Origin: Nematopogon swammerdamellus
Taxonomy: Eukaryota; Arthropoda; Insecta; Lepidoptera; Adelidae
Assembly (NCBI GenBank): GCA_946902875.1
Contig: OX336349.1
Span: 7,525,891-7,589,890, forward strand
Length of the DNA: 64,000 nt
Direction: 5' to 3'
Part shown: piece after piece, positions 30,998 through 41,572 of the stretch
Layout of the letters: each line of letters starts with the position of its first letter
How positions within the stretch are numbered: position 1 is the first letter of the stretch
The notes under the pieces: model-generated
What the model was told of the DNA's origin: nothing
The model's database searches: none
Seen by the model: only the letters and a program-made list of their open reading frames with translations
Translations under genes and position numbers: made by a program

Positions 30998-32495
30998 ATA
31001 TATATACACAAAAAAATATAATCGAAGTTATTACGAGTGTTACAATTGACTGTGTCTGATTTTTCATTGTAATTTTGGACGCAGCTATCCGAGCTAGTTG
31101 TTCACTGTTTATAAATAAAATCGTGTGAGCTGTACTAAGTACTAAGTACCTACTCATACTACTGATAAGTGTGTAATAAGTACCTACTCATATGAAAAAG
31201 CGACAAAGAAATAAACCCTGAAAGGAAATATCGTATTAAAAACGACTTATGAGTATATATAGATGACATAATTACTTCAGAGTGTGCGTGCAGTCCATAG
31301 AGTGAAAGTGCTAGTTCGTAGTGAAAATGCAATGAGTTTTTCCATCGGACCCTTAGGCATGGATGAAGAGATCTAGGTTACGGCAAATGGCGCGCGAAGT
31401 CAAGTATTGGTTTATCCGACAAGTTTAATCTAAGAACGGTCTTCGAAGCGGGGCTAAGTGTAGTCCTATCAATCTGCATTTATTCTATTATATTATGTTC
31501 TATTTTCTATTTAATTTGCTTCAAGGCACGAGGACCAACAACGATTTATAATGACTTTTTTGGAGTTATGGATTATTGCTGTAAACATTAATTCAGCATT
31601 TTCATGGAATTAAAATAATGCTCTTTTTTGTCAGTCGCCTCCTCGGTATTGCCATTGATTAAATCAACACTAATATACGTTCAGTACGAGTGTACTATGA
31701 AATAAGTGCGCTGTTTGTGCTATATACATATTTTGCATTAAAAAACTGCACGAATTTCAGACAGAAATGTCACATGATAAAATATTTGTAAATGTAATAT
31801 TTAAATGAAAAATTTTTAACTAATAAATATTTTTAAGATTATTTCAAATAAAGTTTAACCAATATTTAAAATTAAGACAAGGTGATAAACAAATTATCTA
31901 AGCTATTTCAATTTTTATATTAAAAGCATTGCCAAAGTCCAAGGAACTGACAAAGAGTTTATAAATTGGCAACTTGACTATCCAGTCTCCTGGAATATTA
32001 GACTGTCGATAGAACATTATCATAATGTGACTGGCTCGTCGAGTGGAATTTTCTATTAGGTCACGCAGGAAACTAGTGATTATGACAAGGTACTACACAT
32101 CTGCAATTTCTTACCTGACGGTGCTTTACTGCAACATGAACGCGATTTATTCACTCACCAGCTGGTTGCTCGCTATCGTTTTGTCACCGCGATGAAGAAT
32201 CGACGCATTTTACGAAATTTTTTTTTCATTGTTTCTTTTTGTCCAACGACAATGCTGTCACGCGGTACAATAAGAAAATCGATCGATTCGCTTTCGCTAC
32301 CTCACCTCGGATGTCGACACGCCGCCGGCGACGTGCGGTGGTACCAACCCATCCGGACCATCCGCTGCGGCCATTGTTGCTTTGCTAGCTCTACTGCTGC
32401 CGGAAAATACATAACGGTCACATTGTAGGAGAGAACTTGCTAACTTTCATTGTATCTACCAAATTTATTACATAACATAATCCATATTATCCAAA
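30998..32495. other. no recognisable feature
   Basis: AT-rich DNA with only short open frames (for example 32192-32428) lacking motifs. GC content rises at 32295-32405. No repeat partner in the window. Confidence 0.55.
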
Positions 32496-32499
32496 TTAC

Positions 32500-32828
32500 T
32501 TACATACATACCGCACCCTGTACCCCGACAATCGGGGTAAGTAGAGTAATCGGTGTTGTGCTGAAACTACTCTGGTAAGTTACAAGACAACACCGACCAC
32601 CACGTTTAGCAATGTATTAGGACAAGATAACTATCAAGCAGCCAAGTAAGGCACGAAGACCCACCTGCTGCATGACTCGGTGGAAAGACCGTACCAAGGT
32701 GATAAGTGGCTATCCTGTCGCCCTTTAGCAAGGCACCTCGTACTTGTACTCCCTTAATCGCCTTTTACGACATGTACGGGGAGAGATGCAGCGGGGATCT
32801 TATATTTAAGCACCGGCCCCACACGGTA
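32500..32828 (-). repeat. Rep-B, near full length
   Basis: Reverse orientation: the tail ACATACATACCGCACCC, then CCCCGACAATCGGGGTAAG, GGTGTTGTGCTGAAACTACT, GCAAGGCACCTCGTACTTGT, GGGGAGAGATGCAGCGGGG and the terminal ACCGGCCCCACACGGTACC. Confidence 0.85.
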
Positions 32829-33320
32829 CCAAATTACTGATTCAATATTCGAAGAATAGGAAGAAAGCTTTCTTAATGCATTAACGTAATTTGTCATTAC
32901 ATAATCACTGGGCACTATGTCTTAAAAATTATTAATTTTCTTGGCTCATCCAATATTGCCAAGCACGCCCTTCTGATCTCGTTAAAATCCACTTACATTG
33001 TTTATCAATTGATACAACGCATGAGCATTAAACAATTTAATGGCTCTCTCAATACACCGCAGGATCTTAAAGCTCAAGTTAATGTTGTAGATTTTATTGA
33101 TCTGAAGCTTTCCCATTTAAAGACTCGTTAATTAGTGATAAATAAAAAGCGCACTGTATAAATACTCAGCGATCCTTTGTCACCGAGGCGGTGGTAATGG
33201 TGAGTGAAAATCCCGAATTTGGTAAAGCAACATTAATTTGGCCGTTCATTAAATTTGGTAAATGCGCTTTTGGGCATCGGCGCCGTTCACATCGGTAACG
33301 ACTTCAATATTTCATTTGTC
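32829..33320. other. no recognisable feature
   Basis: No repeat partner, open frame or motif that I can identify. Confidence 0.6.
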
Positions 33321-33324
33321 GCTT

Positions 33325-33930
33325 TTTAGGGTTCCGTAGACAGCGACGCTGGCAGGGACTTTATAAAATAAGGTCAAGTGTCTGTCTGTATGTCACAGCA
33401 TGTAGATCCTAAACCCTTCGAGCGATCTTATTCAAACGAGGAATGTTTATAGGTTCTGGTGAGGCAGCAAAGTTTCACTGGCCACCAATGTCAGGGGTCC
33501 TCAACTATAATGAATATGTGCCGCAAAAAATTTGTATATCGTTGGAAAGGTGGAAAGGTCTTACCAAGCCTTTCAATATTTAAAAAAAAATACTTCAGGT
33601 TTACCAAAAAATTATAACAAGAAAATATGTCAATTTGTTCTATCCGTGGTGATCATTCCAAATCCAACAGTTCAATATATAAATTTAAAACATGAAAGTA
33701 ACCCATTCAGTGCTCCTCACGGCATAATCTGATAAATATAATCTTACATATTACATCCATTGACATAAATATGATAAAATAAGACCGCTTCTGTATACCT
33801 ACGTTTTTCCCACTGCCTCCTCTCTCTGTTACACTGAGCGCGAGGTCGAACTGCATTATAAGTTCGAAATTGCTACGGAACCCTCCGCGTGTGGCCATAG
33901 TCCGCACTTGACCGATTTTTTATTTTTAAA
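33325..33930 (-). repeat. Rep-F-like element, long form
   Basis: On the minus strand it starts AAAAAATCGGTCAAGTGCGG and GAGGGTTCCGTAGC and ends with GTCTACGGAACCCTAAAAAG near 33330. These are the same start and end cues as the 445-bp copy at 56043-56487, here about 600 bp apart. Internal sequence differs, so it may be a related family. Confidence 0.55.
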
Positions 33931-34184
33931 TTGGCACTTTTAAGTAATCGGCCGTAGAACAGTGTATAATGCTGGACCGCACGGATCACGACCGGAGGAT
34001 TTATTTTTGAGATTTGAGATCTGTAGGCGGCCACCGGTGTTCAATGTTTATTGTATAATTTCCTCCATAATTATTTTATAATTTCAACCTACGCTTGGAC
34101 ATGTCGAAAACATTTCAGCTATTATTCAATGCGAAGAAAAACTGACTTCATTAGTACCTTATAAGTTTTTCTATTGGAGACGCG
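33931..34184. other. no recognisable feature
   Basis: Unique-looking. GCTTGGACATGTCGAAAA at about 34094 also occurs at 60718 (CTTGGACATGTCGAAAA), a short shared tag of unknown origin. Confidence 0.5.
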
Positions 34185-34245
34185 ACATGTGGACCCGAGC
34201 CACTCATCAGGTGTCTAACAACGCCCATGGACATTCGGTCTTAAG
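34185..34245 (+). repeat. Rep-G fragment
   Basis: GCGACATGTGGACCCGAGCC, CAGGTGTCTAACAACGCCCA and GGACATTCGGTC match the start of the other Rep-G copies. Confidence 0.68.
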
Positions 34246-34945
34246 TATAAAGTATAGTCAAATAATTAACCGATACTACCGCTCACAAGAACATTATTAT
34301 TTTCAGCGTAAACGTAAATACATAAGAATCTGACCACCCAACTCAGTGTAAGAAGACTTCCCGAAATTTTAAAAGGAATGGGTAGGAGACATTTTTAACG
34401 GAGTTATTTACAGTATTAACAAGGAATTGAATAGAATTTTTTGTTATTTTTATTTTATTAACATGTGAACTCGAAAATAAAGGGAAAAACTCGTCCCCGA
34501 ATAGAATTTGATATTGTTTAAATTGACAACGCGCATTAGGTCAACCACATACATAGAATCTACCTAAAATAATAAACAAATTCTGAAGAAGGATGTTGAC
34601 CGGAATCCGCACATCTTTGCTGTTCAACCCAACGGACACCGAACGAACGTTTGCTACTGATTGGTGCGATACAAGAAAACTGCGCCGTTCGACGTTCGAA
34701 AAACTCTCATGTCTGTGACACACAAAAAGCACAAACCGTTAAGCGCGCACGGTAGCCAAGTGTAAACTCGCATTGTTGGCTCTGCTCTAGTGTCAAATGA
34801 AGTTGCCCGCGGCGAGATAACGCTGACATTCATCAGCATTAGACGTCTGACAATTAAACTCCATTAGGATTAAGATGGGAGTCAAAGGAAGCCGAGATCT
34901 AAAGATGTTATAAATGATGATGCATTGGTCTAAAAAGCGATGGAC
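34246..34945. other. no recognisable feature
   Basis: No repeat partner. Overlapping minus-strand frames 34541-34732 and 34654-34839 have no known motif. Confidence 0.55.
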
Positions 34946-34948
34946 GCT

Positions 34949-35074
34949 TAAGCCGGATCCACACGTTGGCTAAGCAAGGCAAACGTTTTAGTTTCATCTC
35001 TCTTTAATTGCTTAGTTAGAATGAGCTAGAGCTAATATGTTTGCCTTACTTGGCCAACGTGTGGATGCTGCTTA
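34949..35074. mobile_element. MITE, 126 bp, TIR about 36 bp
   Basis: The left end TAAGCCGGATCCACACGTTG continues GCTAAGCAAGGCAAAC. The reverse complement of the right end reads TAAGCAGCATCCACACGTTG then GCCAAGTAAGGCAAAC, about 32 of 36 positions matching. A short AT-rich centre with no coding marks a small non-autonomous DNA transposon. Confidence 0.85.
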
Positions 35075-35187
35075 GAGTTTGCTGTGTGTAGGTCATTCAA
35101 GATGCCCGTATTGAATATTGATTGCTATTTTAGTCCATCAGATAAAATCTTTTCAACAATTTTTCTTATAAACTTTATTTTAGTATT

Positions 35188-35340
35188 TTTTTAACATATC
35201 GCGCGGCTGGTATACGAGTAGATTAGCACTAGCCTACTAGCGATGGAGTCCGAACCACAGCCAACCTCAACGGTCGAACGGTCACCCATCCAAATGTTCA
35301 CGACCGGATCGCACCACCGAGCAACTGAGGCTGACAAATC
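35188..35340 (-). repeat. SINE head like SINE-A joined to a different body
   Basis: Reading the minus strand: CAGCCTCAGTTGCTCGGTGG (A-box region), CATTTGGATGGGTGACCG (5S-like box C), GACCGTTGAGG and GGTTCGGACTCC (B box). After the B box the sequence (CGCTAGTAGGCTAGTGCTAA) does not match the SINE-A body, so this is a second SINE family sharing the head, or a recombinant. Confidence 0.75.
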
Positions 35341-35660
35341 AACGAACAAATGAATAATTAAGATTTTTTTATTAGCCAATTCCACTTTACTCTCATTGCT
35401 AATGTTTAGTTTCTCTACTTAATTAGTGAAATTTATTACCAAATACAGATTCACATAAAACGCAATTAACAGACCATCCACTTCTAAAATGACCAACTAA
35501 ATCACGCGTGACTCGGATTCTAAGAAAGTATCATCACATTGCGAGATGACTCACAAAGGTCTACCGATGTAGCCTCCATCATAGTTTAAACAGTCTCCTT
35601 TTACTATGCCTCCACTAACTGCTTCTAGAAATTACAAACATTACTTTTTATTTGAACAGA
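35341..35660. other. no recognisable feature
   Basis: AT-rich unique-looking stretch between a SINE head and a LINE-H tail. Confidence 0.6.
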
Positions 35661-35661
35661 A

Positions 35662-35935
35662 AGAGATAGATAGATAGAAAATGCTTTATTTCTCCAAGAA
35701 TTATTCAACAGTAATAAGTACTTACTTACTTTAGAAAATTTACATAAGGTGCAAAGTCGGACAGAGATCCCTTACAGAGATTTTTTACAGTCAACCTTTT
35801 GATGTTTGAGATTCGATAAAAAATAGTGGAATGTAAGTAGGTAGTAGCAAAAGAGTTGTGCGTGAGAATTGAAGATAAAATGATAATAAGATATGAATGC
35901 TTATAAGTACATGTTAGTTAAATAAAAGTCATACT
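35662..35935 (-). repeat. LINE-H 3' tail
   Basis: GATAGATAGATAGAAAATGC (tail plus polyadenylation-signal complement) leads into TTACATAAGGTGCAAAGTCG, CAACCTTTTGATGTTTGAGA and AGTGGAATGTAAGTAGGTAG. The match to 1-260 is close, and 59880-60092 carries the reverse. Confidence 0.75.
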
Positions 35936-36235
35936 AATACATATAAATTACTAAATATATAGAATATAATATACAAATAAATATGAGAAGAAGAGTATAA
36001 ATTCTAACTCATCTCCCAAGAAACGTACGCCCTACACCCAAATGTTTAATGGTGTTGTTTTCATAATTTCGTTCGTTCTGGCTTAAGGCTGCGTATGAAG
36101 CTAGATAACGCTATGCTAGGTTATGTATGATTTCTCAGAAAGTCTTAAACTGAACAAAAATTATGGACATGAAATTTCAGGTATATTCGCTCCACATTTT
36201 TTATTTTTGTTGGAATAAAATAAGCATAGTCATAG

Positions 36236-36330
36236 CATAGTGACATTTGTCATATATTTCATAGAAGTTAACCGGTAGTTACATTTTAGCCGAAGCTGGT
36301 GAAATCAGCCGTTAATGTCTTACAAATTTT
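36236..36330 (+). repeat. Rep-J copy
   Basis: TAGTGACATTTGTCATA, GTTAACCGGTAGTTACATTT and AGCCGAAGCTGGTGAAAT follow the order seen at 9176-9290. Confidence 0.55.
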
Positions 36331-37360
36331 CATTTTCCCAATTTCATTAAAAAGTAAACCGACAAACCCTTGTTTAAATATTAAACTGTCATCAAAAACC
36401 TATTACCCGGATGCCGCTACAAAAGTTCCCTTTTCTCGCTCAAGAGAAACCAGCACCTAAAGCCACTCTACAGTTATCCTAACGTGCTACACTGTAGCTT
36501 ATCTCTGCTGTTATAAAAGGAAACTTCTGTCTGTATGTCTGTCTGTCCGTATGTATGTTTGTTTTTGCTGCTGCTGTATTTGATAAGTCTCTCTGTCTGT
36601 CTTCCTATCTATCAGCTCTATGTCTGCCTGTCTGTAACGGATAAACTCGTAAACAGCTGACCGGATTTGTATGTATTTATTTTTCACTTTTGGCTTTGTA
36701 TTATCATCATATTTAAAGGGTGGAAATGTAGAAATGTCTTAACCAAGGCGGGGGAAAAACAATATCCGAACGCGCCACATTAAACATTGATTTACGCTAG
36801 GTAACTTGTCTTTTGAAGATTTATGTGTGAAGGAAATGTTAAAATGTAGTATTTAGTTAGTTTTTTTAAAAAGCTCTAGGATCAATACCAAAACCTAAAT
36901 GTAATGCAGAAAGTGCTTGGTAACATGTTCGTATGTAGATCACTACTAGCGACCGACTTCACCATGTAGGTAGCTGCTGGTTTTCTAACTGCCAAATATA
37001 TAAAAAGTCTCACTTTAACATACAAATAACTTGATGTGGACATTACTTAACCAGAGATGGTGAAAACGGCAATAGGCTTAGTTCAGAAATATTCACGCAG
37101 GTCCGACAATGCCGCGAGCGGAGCTTCTAGTTCGGGCAAGCTAGTTTATTTATATTTGTAGTAAAGTACCCGCGATCACGACTCTGTTGTAATTGATGTT
37201 CTCTCTGATAGTTGTTTAGGCCAGCGCGTGCCACCAACACAACCGCACAAACTCACACGGACACACAAGTAAGACGTGTATTTTTGCACGTTCAGTTCAG
37301 TTTATAGTGGGACTTGTGATTTTTACTTCTTTACTAAGTAAGGACGATGTTTTTTTATGT
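36331..37360. other. no gene; decayed repeat ends
   Basis: 36505-36570 (ATAAAAGGAAACTTCTGTCT, CCGTATGTATGTTTG) resembles the end of Rep-I. 37020-37070 resembles Rep-J (GAGATGGTGAAAACGG). 37115-37145 has a CGCGAGCGGAGCTTCTAG/GGGCAAGCTAG end like Rep-D. CTGTCTGTCTG runs occur at 36523-36640. No coding. Confidence 0.5.
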
Positions 37361-37364
37361 AAAC

Positions 37365-37535
37365 CAACATGGGTGACTGTGCCGAGGGGCCAGTGGTGCA
37401 GCCGACAGAGCTAAAAACACCTCTCCTTGCGAAATCACGCTTAAAGAGGCGCCATGCCAGCAGATTTGCGGACTGTCGCTAGGCCGTTTAGCCTGTTAAT
37501 TCGGGAAACACACTTGCCGGAAGACTGTTCTACGA
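37365..37535 (-). mobile_element. LINE-K 3' end fragment
   Basis: GTGCCGAGGGGCCAGTGGTG, CACCTCTCCTTGCGAAATCA and ATGCCAGCAGATTTGCGGAC match 61325-61440 closely. This covers the 3' UTR and the last codons only. A short deletion after GTTAATTC joins to CACACTTGCCGGAAGAC. Confidence 0.78.
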
Positions 37536-37799
37536 AAAGCTTAAGTTGAATCGCATTGAGACAAATGTTGCGTTGTGTGCGTATAATATCTAGTATCCCC
37601 AATATGCAAATATATGGCTTTATGGAAGAAGAATTCTAATAACCTTTTGATTTTGGCAGAAAAAGTTTGATGATAAAATTATAATTAAGTATTTTTTGAT
37701 CGTAGAAATGATTTGGTGAATAATGTACTGGCCAATAACCAATCAATAAATGATTACGCAAGCGCATTTAGTCCCCATATGCAATTTTTCTAATGCACT

Positions 37800-37982
37800 G
37801 TACTAGGTATATTACTTTTTCATGCAATTTTCGACTCTTTCTTATATTTGATTTGTAAGTTTGTATGTAGGAGGTAATCTCTGGAAATACTCATCAGATT
37901 AAAAAAAAATCTTTGAACAACATTTAGAATGGACCTTAAGGATGGACATAGATGCGAGCGAAGCCGCGGGCAAAAGCTTAGT
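37800..37982 (+). repeat. fragment ending in the Rep-D-type terminus
   Basis: Ends GCGAGCGAAGCCGCGGGCAA then AAGCTTAG, the terminus shared with the palindrome arms and Rep-D. Upstream GGAGGTAATCTCTGG and ATACTCATCAGATT have no partner, so the body is a different family. Confidence 0.55.
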
Positions 37983-38610
37983 ATATTACTAATACTAATA
38001 AGTAAGAAAAGGCCCCATACTACTCGTACGAACTCAATAATTTCTTCACTAAAGTGGTGGTAAAAATAATGCTTATGCAATTTATTCTTTCAAACTAGTC
38101 CCAAATTAACAAATTTTCCAAATAAAAATTATCGAAATTCAACATAATGTAAATTATTATAGTGTGCGATATTCAGTATTCAAATAGTTTTTTCGTTATT
38201 TTGGGCGTTCTTACATACAGTGGTTTGACCACCACTTTAGTGAGGATATTTATGGTTACGACTCTATGTTGACAAACCTCAATAAAATTTCGAAAACATA
38301 AAAAACTTTATTAGGCCATGTTAGTATAGTGTATATACTCGTACTATATACGTACATAAACCAAGAACTTCATGGCCAATATTTATAATTTTGTTTCTCA
38401 AACTGGACGTCTCGATGAGATCTACCCATCTGTCACGTGACAAATTGTTTTGGCTGACGGTATAGAAGGCTGTATAGAAGGCAGTTCGATATACAAATAT
38501 GACATTTAGAGTTATTTTTACGTTGTGTGTAAATGCATATAAATTTGTTTTATTTGGATTTATAGAATGCAGTACATGCAATACAAAGGTACCATGCTAA
38601 AATCGTACTA
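37983..38610. other. no recognisable feature
   Basis: AT-rich. The frame 38321-38581 (minus) has no known domain. Confidence 0.6.
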
Positions 38611-39660
38611 CATCAGGTCGGGGGTAGTCAGGGGTCAAATTTAGGACCACTGGAGTTTCTCGTAATGATAAACGAAGTTCCGTTTGTGATTACAATTGCG
38701 CTGTGTTTGTTGTTCGCTGATGATTTAAAAATATTCACGGAAGTTCAAAGCTGGGCCGACTGCCTTACTTTCCAACGGAACATAGATGAAGTAAATTATT
38801 GGAGTCTGGCTAATAAGCTGCACTTCAATATAGATAAGTGCTTGATTGTTAGTTTCTCAAGGAAAAATTCTCCAACACTATACAACTACCTACTGGGCGG
38901 TGTGTTATTGAGGCGCGACACGTAGGTGAAGGATTTGGGGGTTATTTTTGATGACAAATTGACATGTCACGATCACATTGTGGGAGTGTGTAAAGCCTCC
39001 AGTAGAACATTGGGTGTATTATTGCATCAATTGAGAGACTTTCGTTTTTTCCGTCCAGTTCGTGTAGCCGACATGAAATGAAGGGAAGCACTGACATGGC
39101 ACCTAGTTCACCCGGTCCTATGGGCTGACATTGCGGATATTGTAGGTGATGTGGCCAACCGTGTAGAAGTTTCCATAAAAACAAATAAAAAAAAAAACTT
39201 TCACAATGCTGACTCAATAAAGCTGCTGTTTAATTCTTTCGTACGAAGTAAATTTGAAAGCAACGCAATCATCTGGACGCCGCACGAGTTTAATTACAAA
39301 CTGATGTTAAAAAATGTTAAAAAAAAAGTTCAATAGAATGTTATATTATTACAAAACGTATACTTATTACCCGTACCTCTTCCCAACTAAATACATATTA
39401 GGCATGGTGGGCTACAATTCTATAGAATGGAGAAGATATTTAGCCCTAATGTCAGATCACATTCTGAATGGCAAAATAAACAACCCAGAATTTTACAGAA
39501 ATGTAAGCTTTACTCACCAGACAATTACCTAAGAGCCAGAACCCACGACCCAATGCGACCAATTCCCTCGAGGACCAATTTGCAGTTGTGTTATTCCCTG
39601 AATAGATCTATAAATATAATAAATAAAATAAACTCGACAGAACCAGAGCAATACTTTTAA
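38611..39660 (+). pseudogene. second LINE reverse transcriptase (Jockey-like), split by SINE-A
   Basis: The pieces follow ORF2 order. SGV, then after a one-base loss at about 38627 QGSNLGPLEFLVMINEVPF; catalytic LLFADDLKIF at about 38707; NYWSLANKLHFNIDKC; an in-frame TAG at 38923; VKDLGVIFDDKLTCHDHI; SSRTLGVLLHQ. After the SINE, LLFNSFVRSKFESNAIIWTP and later FYRNVSF-like blocks continue in shifted frames toward 39660. It lacks the endonuclease and motif A (5' truncated) and has several frameshifts. It differs from the 11.6 kb LINE in sequence, so it is another family. Confidence 0.88.
39024..39205 (+). repeat. SINE-A, 5'-truncated, inserted into LINE pseudogene
   Basis: The body runs from about 39040 (TTTTTTCCGTCCAGTTCGTG) through GGGAAGCACTGACATGGCAC and GGTGATGTGGCCAACCGTG to TTTCCATAAAAACAAAT plus A-rich tail. 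The host word ACTTTC occurs on both sides (about 39030-39035 and 39198-39203), a plausible short target duplication. Confidence 0.8.
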
Positions 39661-39694
39661 TAAATACAAGAATTATATAGTCATTGCTTTAAAT

Positions 39695-39775
39695 CAAAGC
39701 AGCTTTACTCACGGTTCCACTCCGAGCTATGTGGCTCGACGTTTCGGGCCAAGCGTATGGCCCAAAAAAAAACAT
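39695..39775 (-). other. CGAAACGTCG motif region
   Basis: The minus strand reads GGCCCGAAACGTCGAGCCAC then ATAGCTCGGAGTGGAACCGT. Such CCGAAACGTCG words are common in retroelement-linked repeats in animals. I cannot find the CTGATGA core that a hammerhead ribozyme would need, so only an unclassified repeat is proposed. Confidence 0.35.
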
Positions 39776-40910
39776 ATAATTATATAGTCATATATTTAAA
39801 TAAGGAATTAGCATAAATAAATATGTATAAGACGTAAGCTAGGGAACGCATTGGGATAAGCCTGTAATGTTTCTTAGATTTAATAAATTAAACTAAAAAA
39901 ACAATACTTTCGGCTTCATTGGCCACAAATATCGCACTAACTACCTTATACTTTTCAATTCGCTAATACATTGTAAGTTCACTTTCAAAATCGATCACAC
40001 TAAGTGGACGCTTCGATTTTTTCATTTCACCGAAAGTAAACTTTATAAGTGCATTTACTGAAATACGAAAGTCGACAATGCGTTACATACGTCGACAAAG
40101 CGAGAGCAATGACATTCATAAACACCTTAATTTTACGTCGGTCGGTTTAATTCAGTTATGTATGACCCACGAATTCAAAAGAAAGAACAGTTAAAGCATA
40201 GAAGTGCCAGTACCACCGACAACTGGGCCTCAAGACCCAACACAGCGTCTTTACAGTATTGAAACCTAATGCGCCAAAATCGAACGTGTGCAGAATGAAG
40301 CAGGGAACGTCGGGTGAGGAGCGACCCTAGCGACGGCCAATCGAACGCGGTGCTCGGCGGCGGCGCGCGTCTTTGGCCAATGGTTACGTTACGTTACAGA
40401 CGGTAGGCGCGCTGATGTGTGGTCTGTCAGTGCATACAATTTACTTCCTCCCCAATGCACACAATTTAAACGAGACGGGGCACGTTGATAAGATACACAA
40501 GTCTACAAGAAAGACAGATGTTCATAATTTATGCGTATGTAAGTCTATTATGTAAATTAAGCTTTAAGCACAATGAATTTTCACATGCTCGACTACATGA
40601 TGCCTTTTCTATGTTGATGAATTGTTTGGTTAAGTAAATCCGCTACCGTCGTCGTCGCTCTGCTAAATTCCCCGCAACTTTCCATCAAGGCCATAAACGC
40701 TTTATGAAATGAAATATGGGTCCGTCCAAATGGACGCTTTCGTACTGACTGCGATTATACGAGTATTATTTTATCCGCAAACAGCTCCACCTTCACTCTT
40801 CATTTATGTAACTAAATTGCAAAGAAACATTTTCTGATACCATGTGTAGCTTTCAATCACAGGATACAATTTTGCATTATTTTTTTTTTTTTTTCAATAA
40901 ATTACAATCA
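39776..40910. other. no gene; GC-rich block at 40290-40375
   Basis: AT-rich with an 85-base GC-rich segment (GGTGCTCGGCGGCGGCGCGC). No repeat partner or credible open frame (40373-40555 has no domain). Confidence 0.55.
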
Positions 40911-40913
40911 ATT

Positions 40914-41032
40914 AAAAATTTTTTTTATGGAAACTGACACGGTTTGCTACATCACCTACAACATCCGTGATGTCAGCCCATAAAACCGGGTGAACTAGGT
41001 GCCATGTCAGTGCTCCCCGTCATTTCATATAA
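40914..41032 (-). repeat. SINE-A 3' part
   Basis: The minus strand ends TTTCCATAAAAAAAATTTTT. It contains TGGGCTGACATCACGGATGT and CCTAGTTCACCCGGTTTTAT. The head and most of the body are missing. Confidence 0.85.
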
Positions 41033-41055
41033 AAGTAGGTACCCATGAATGTCAG

Positions 41056-41130
41056 GTCAGTCAGTCAGCGCGTATGCGTCCGTTGCTGGACATACGCCTC
41101 CCCAATTGCCTTCCAGTCATCCCTGCCTTT
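41056..41130 (-). mobile_element. RTE LINE C-terminal fragment with TCAG tail
   Basis: The minus strand encodes an IGEAYVQQR-like end followed by a stop and a CTGACTGACCTGAC tail at 41056-41072, like the RTE ends at 13490 and 63830. About 60 coding bases are retained. Confidence 0.8.
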
Positions 41131-41244
41131 TATATATTTATTTAGCTTTACGGAATCATCGCCCATTTATTTAGTTACTGTTAAATTGTAGGTTTAAAAA
41201 ATATATTTTATATATACAAAATATATTTTCGAAAAAACTCGTTC

Positions 41245-41572
41245 GCATTTTTTTTTTTTTTATTGAACACGGTTGGCTACATCACCTACAACATCCGTGA
41301 TGTCAGCCCATAACACCGGGTGAACTTGGTGCCGTCAGTGCTTCCCTTCGGTCGTGCCGGCTACACTGAACTGGACGGAAAACACAAACTATTTACATTG
41401 CCGTTTCGACCGACCTTTCATTCAGTGCGGTGGTACCAACCCGGGCGGGTTGACCCCTACCACCTAGTAATATAAGAAGGGAGTCATATCCCTTAGTCGA
41501 CTTTTACGACATACACGGGGAGAGATGCAGTGGGGCTATTCTTTTAAAGTACCGGCCCCACACGGTACAAAA
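41245..41572 (-). repeat. SINE-A fused to Rep-B
   Basis: 41250-41488 is reverse SINE-A from its A-tail (TTTTTTTTTTATTGAACACG) back to GTAGGGGTCAACCCGCCCGG and CTTCTTATATTACTAGG. At 41489 it switches without a gap into reverse Rep-B (CCCTTAGTCGACTTTTACGA, GAGATGCAGTGGGGCTATTC, ACCGGCCCCACACGGTAC). The SINE head and the Rep-B interior are both missing at the join. Confidence 0.82.

Noticed and set aside
39695..39775. Hammerhead ribozyme of a Penelope-like element
   Set aside because: GAAAC is present but no CTGATGA core could be found nearby on that strand.
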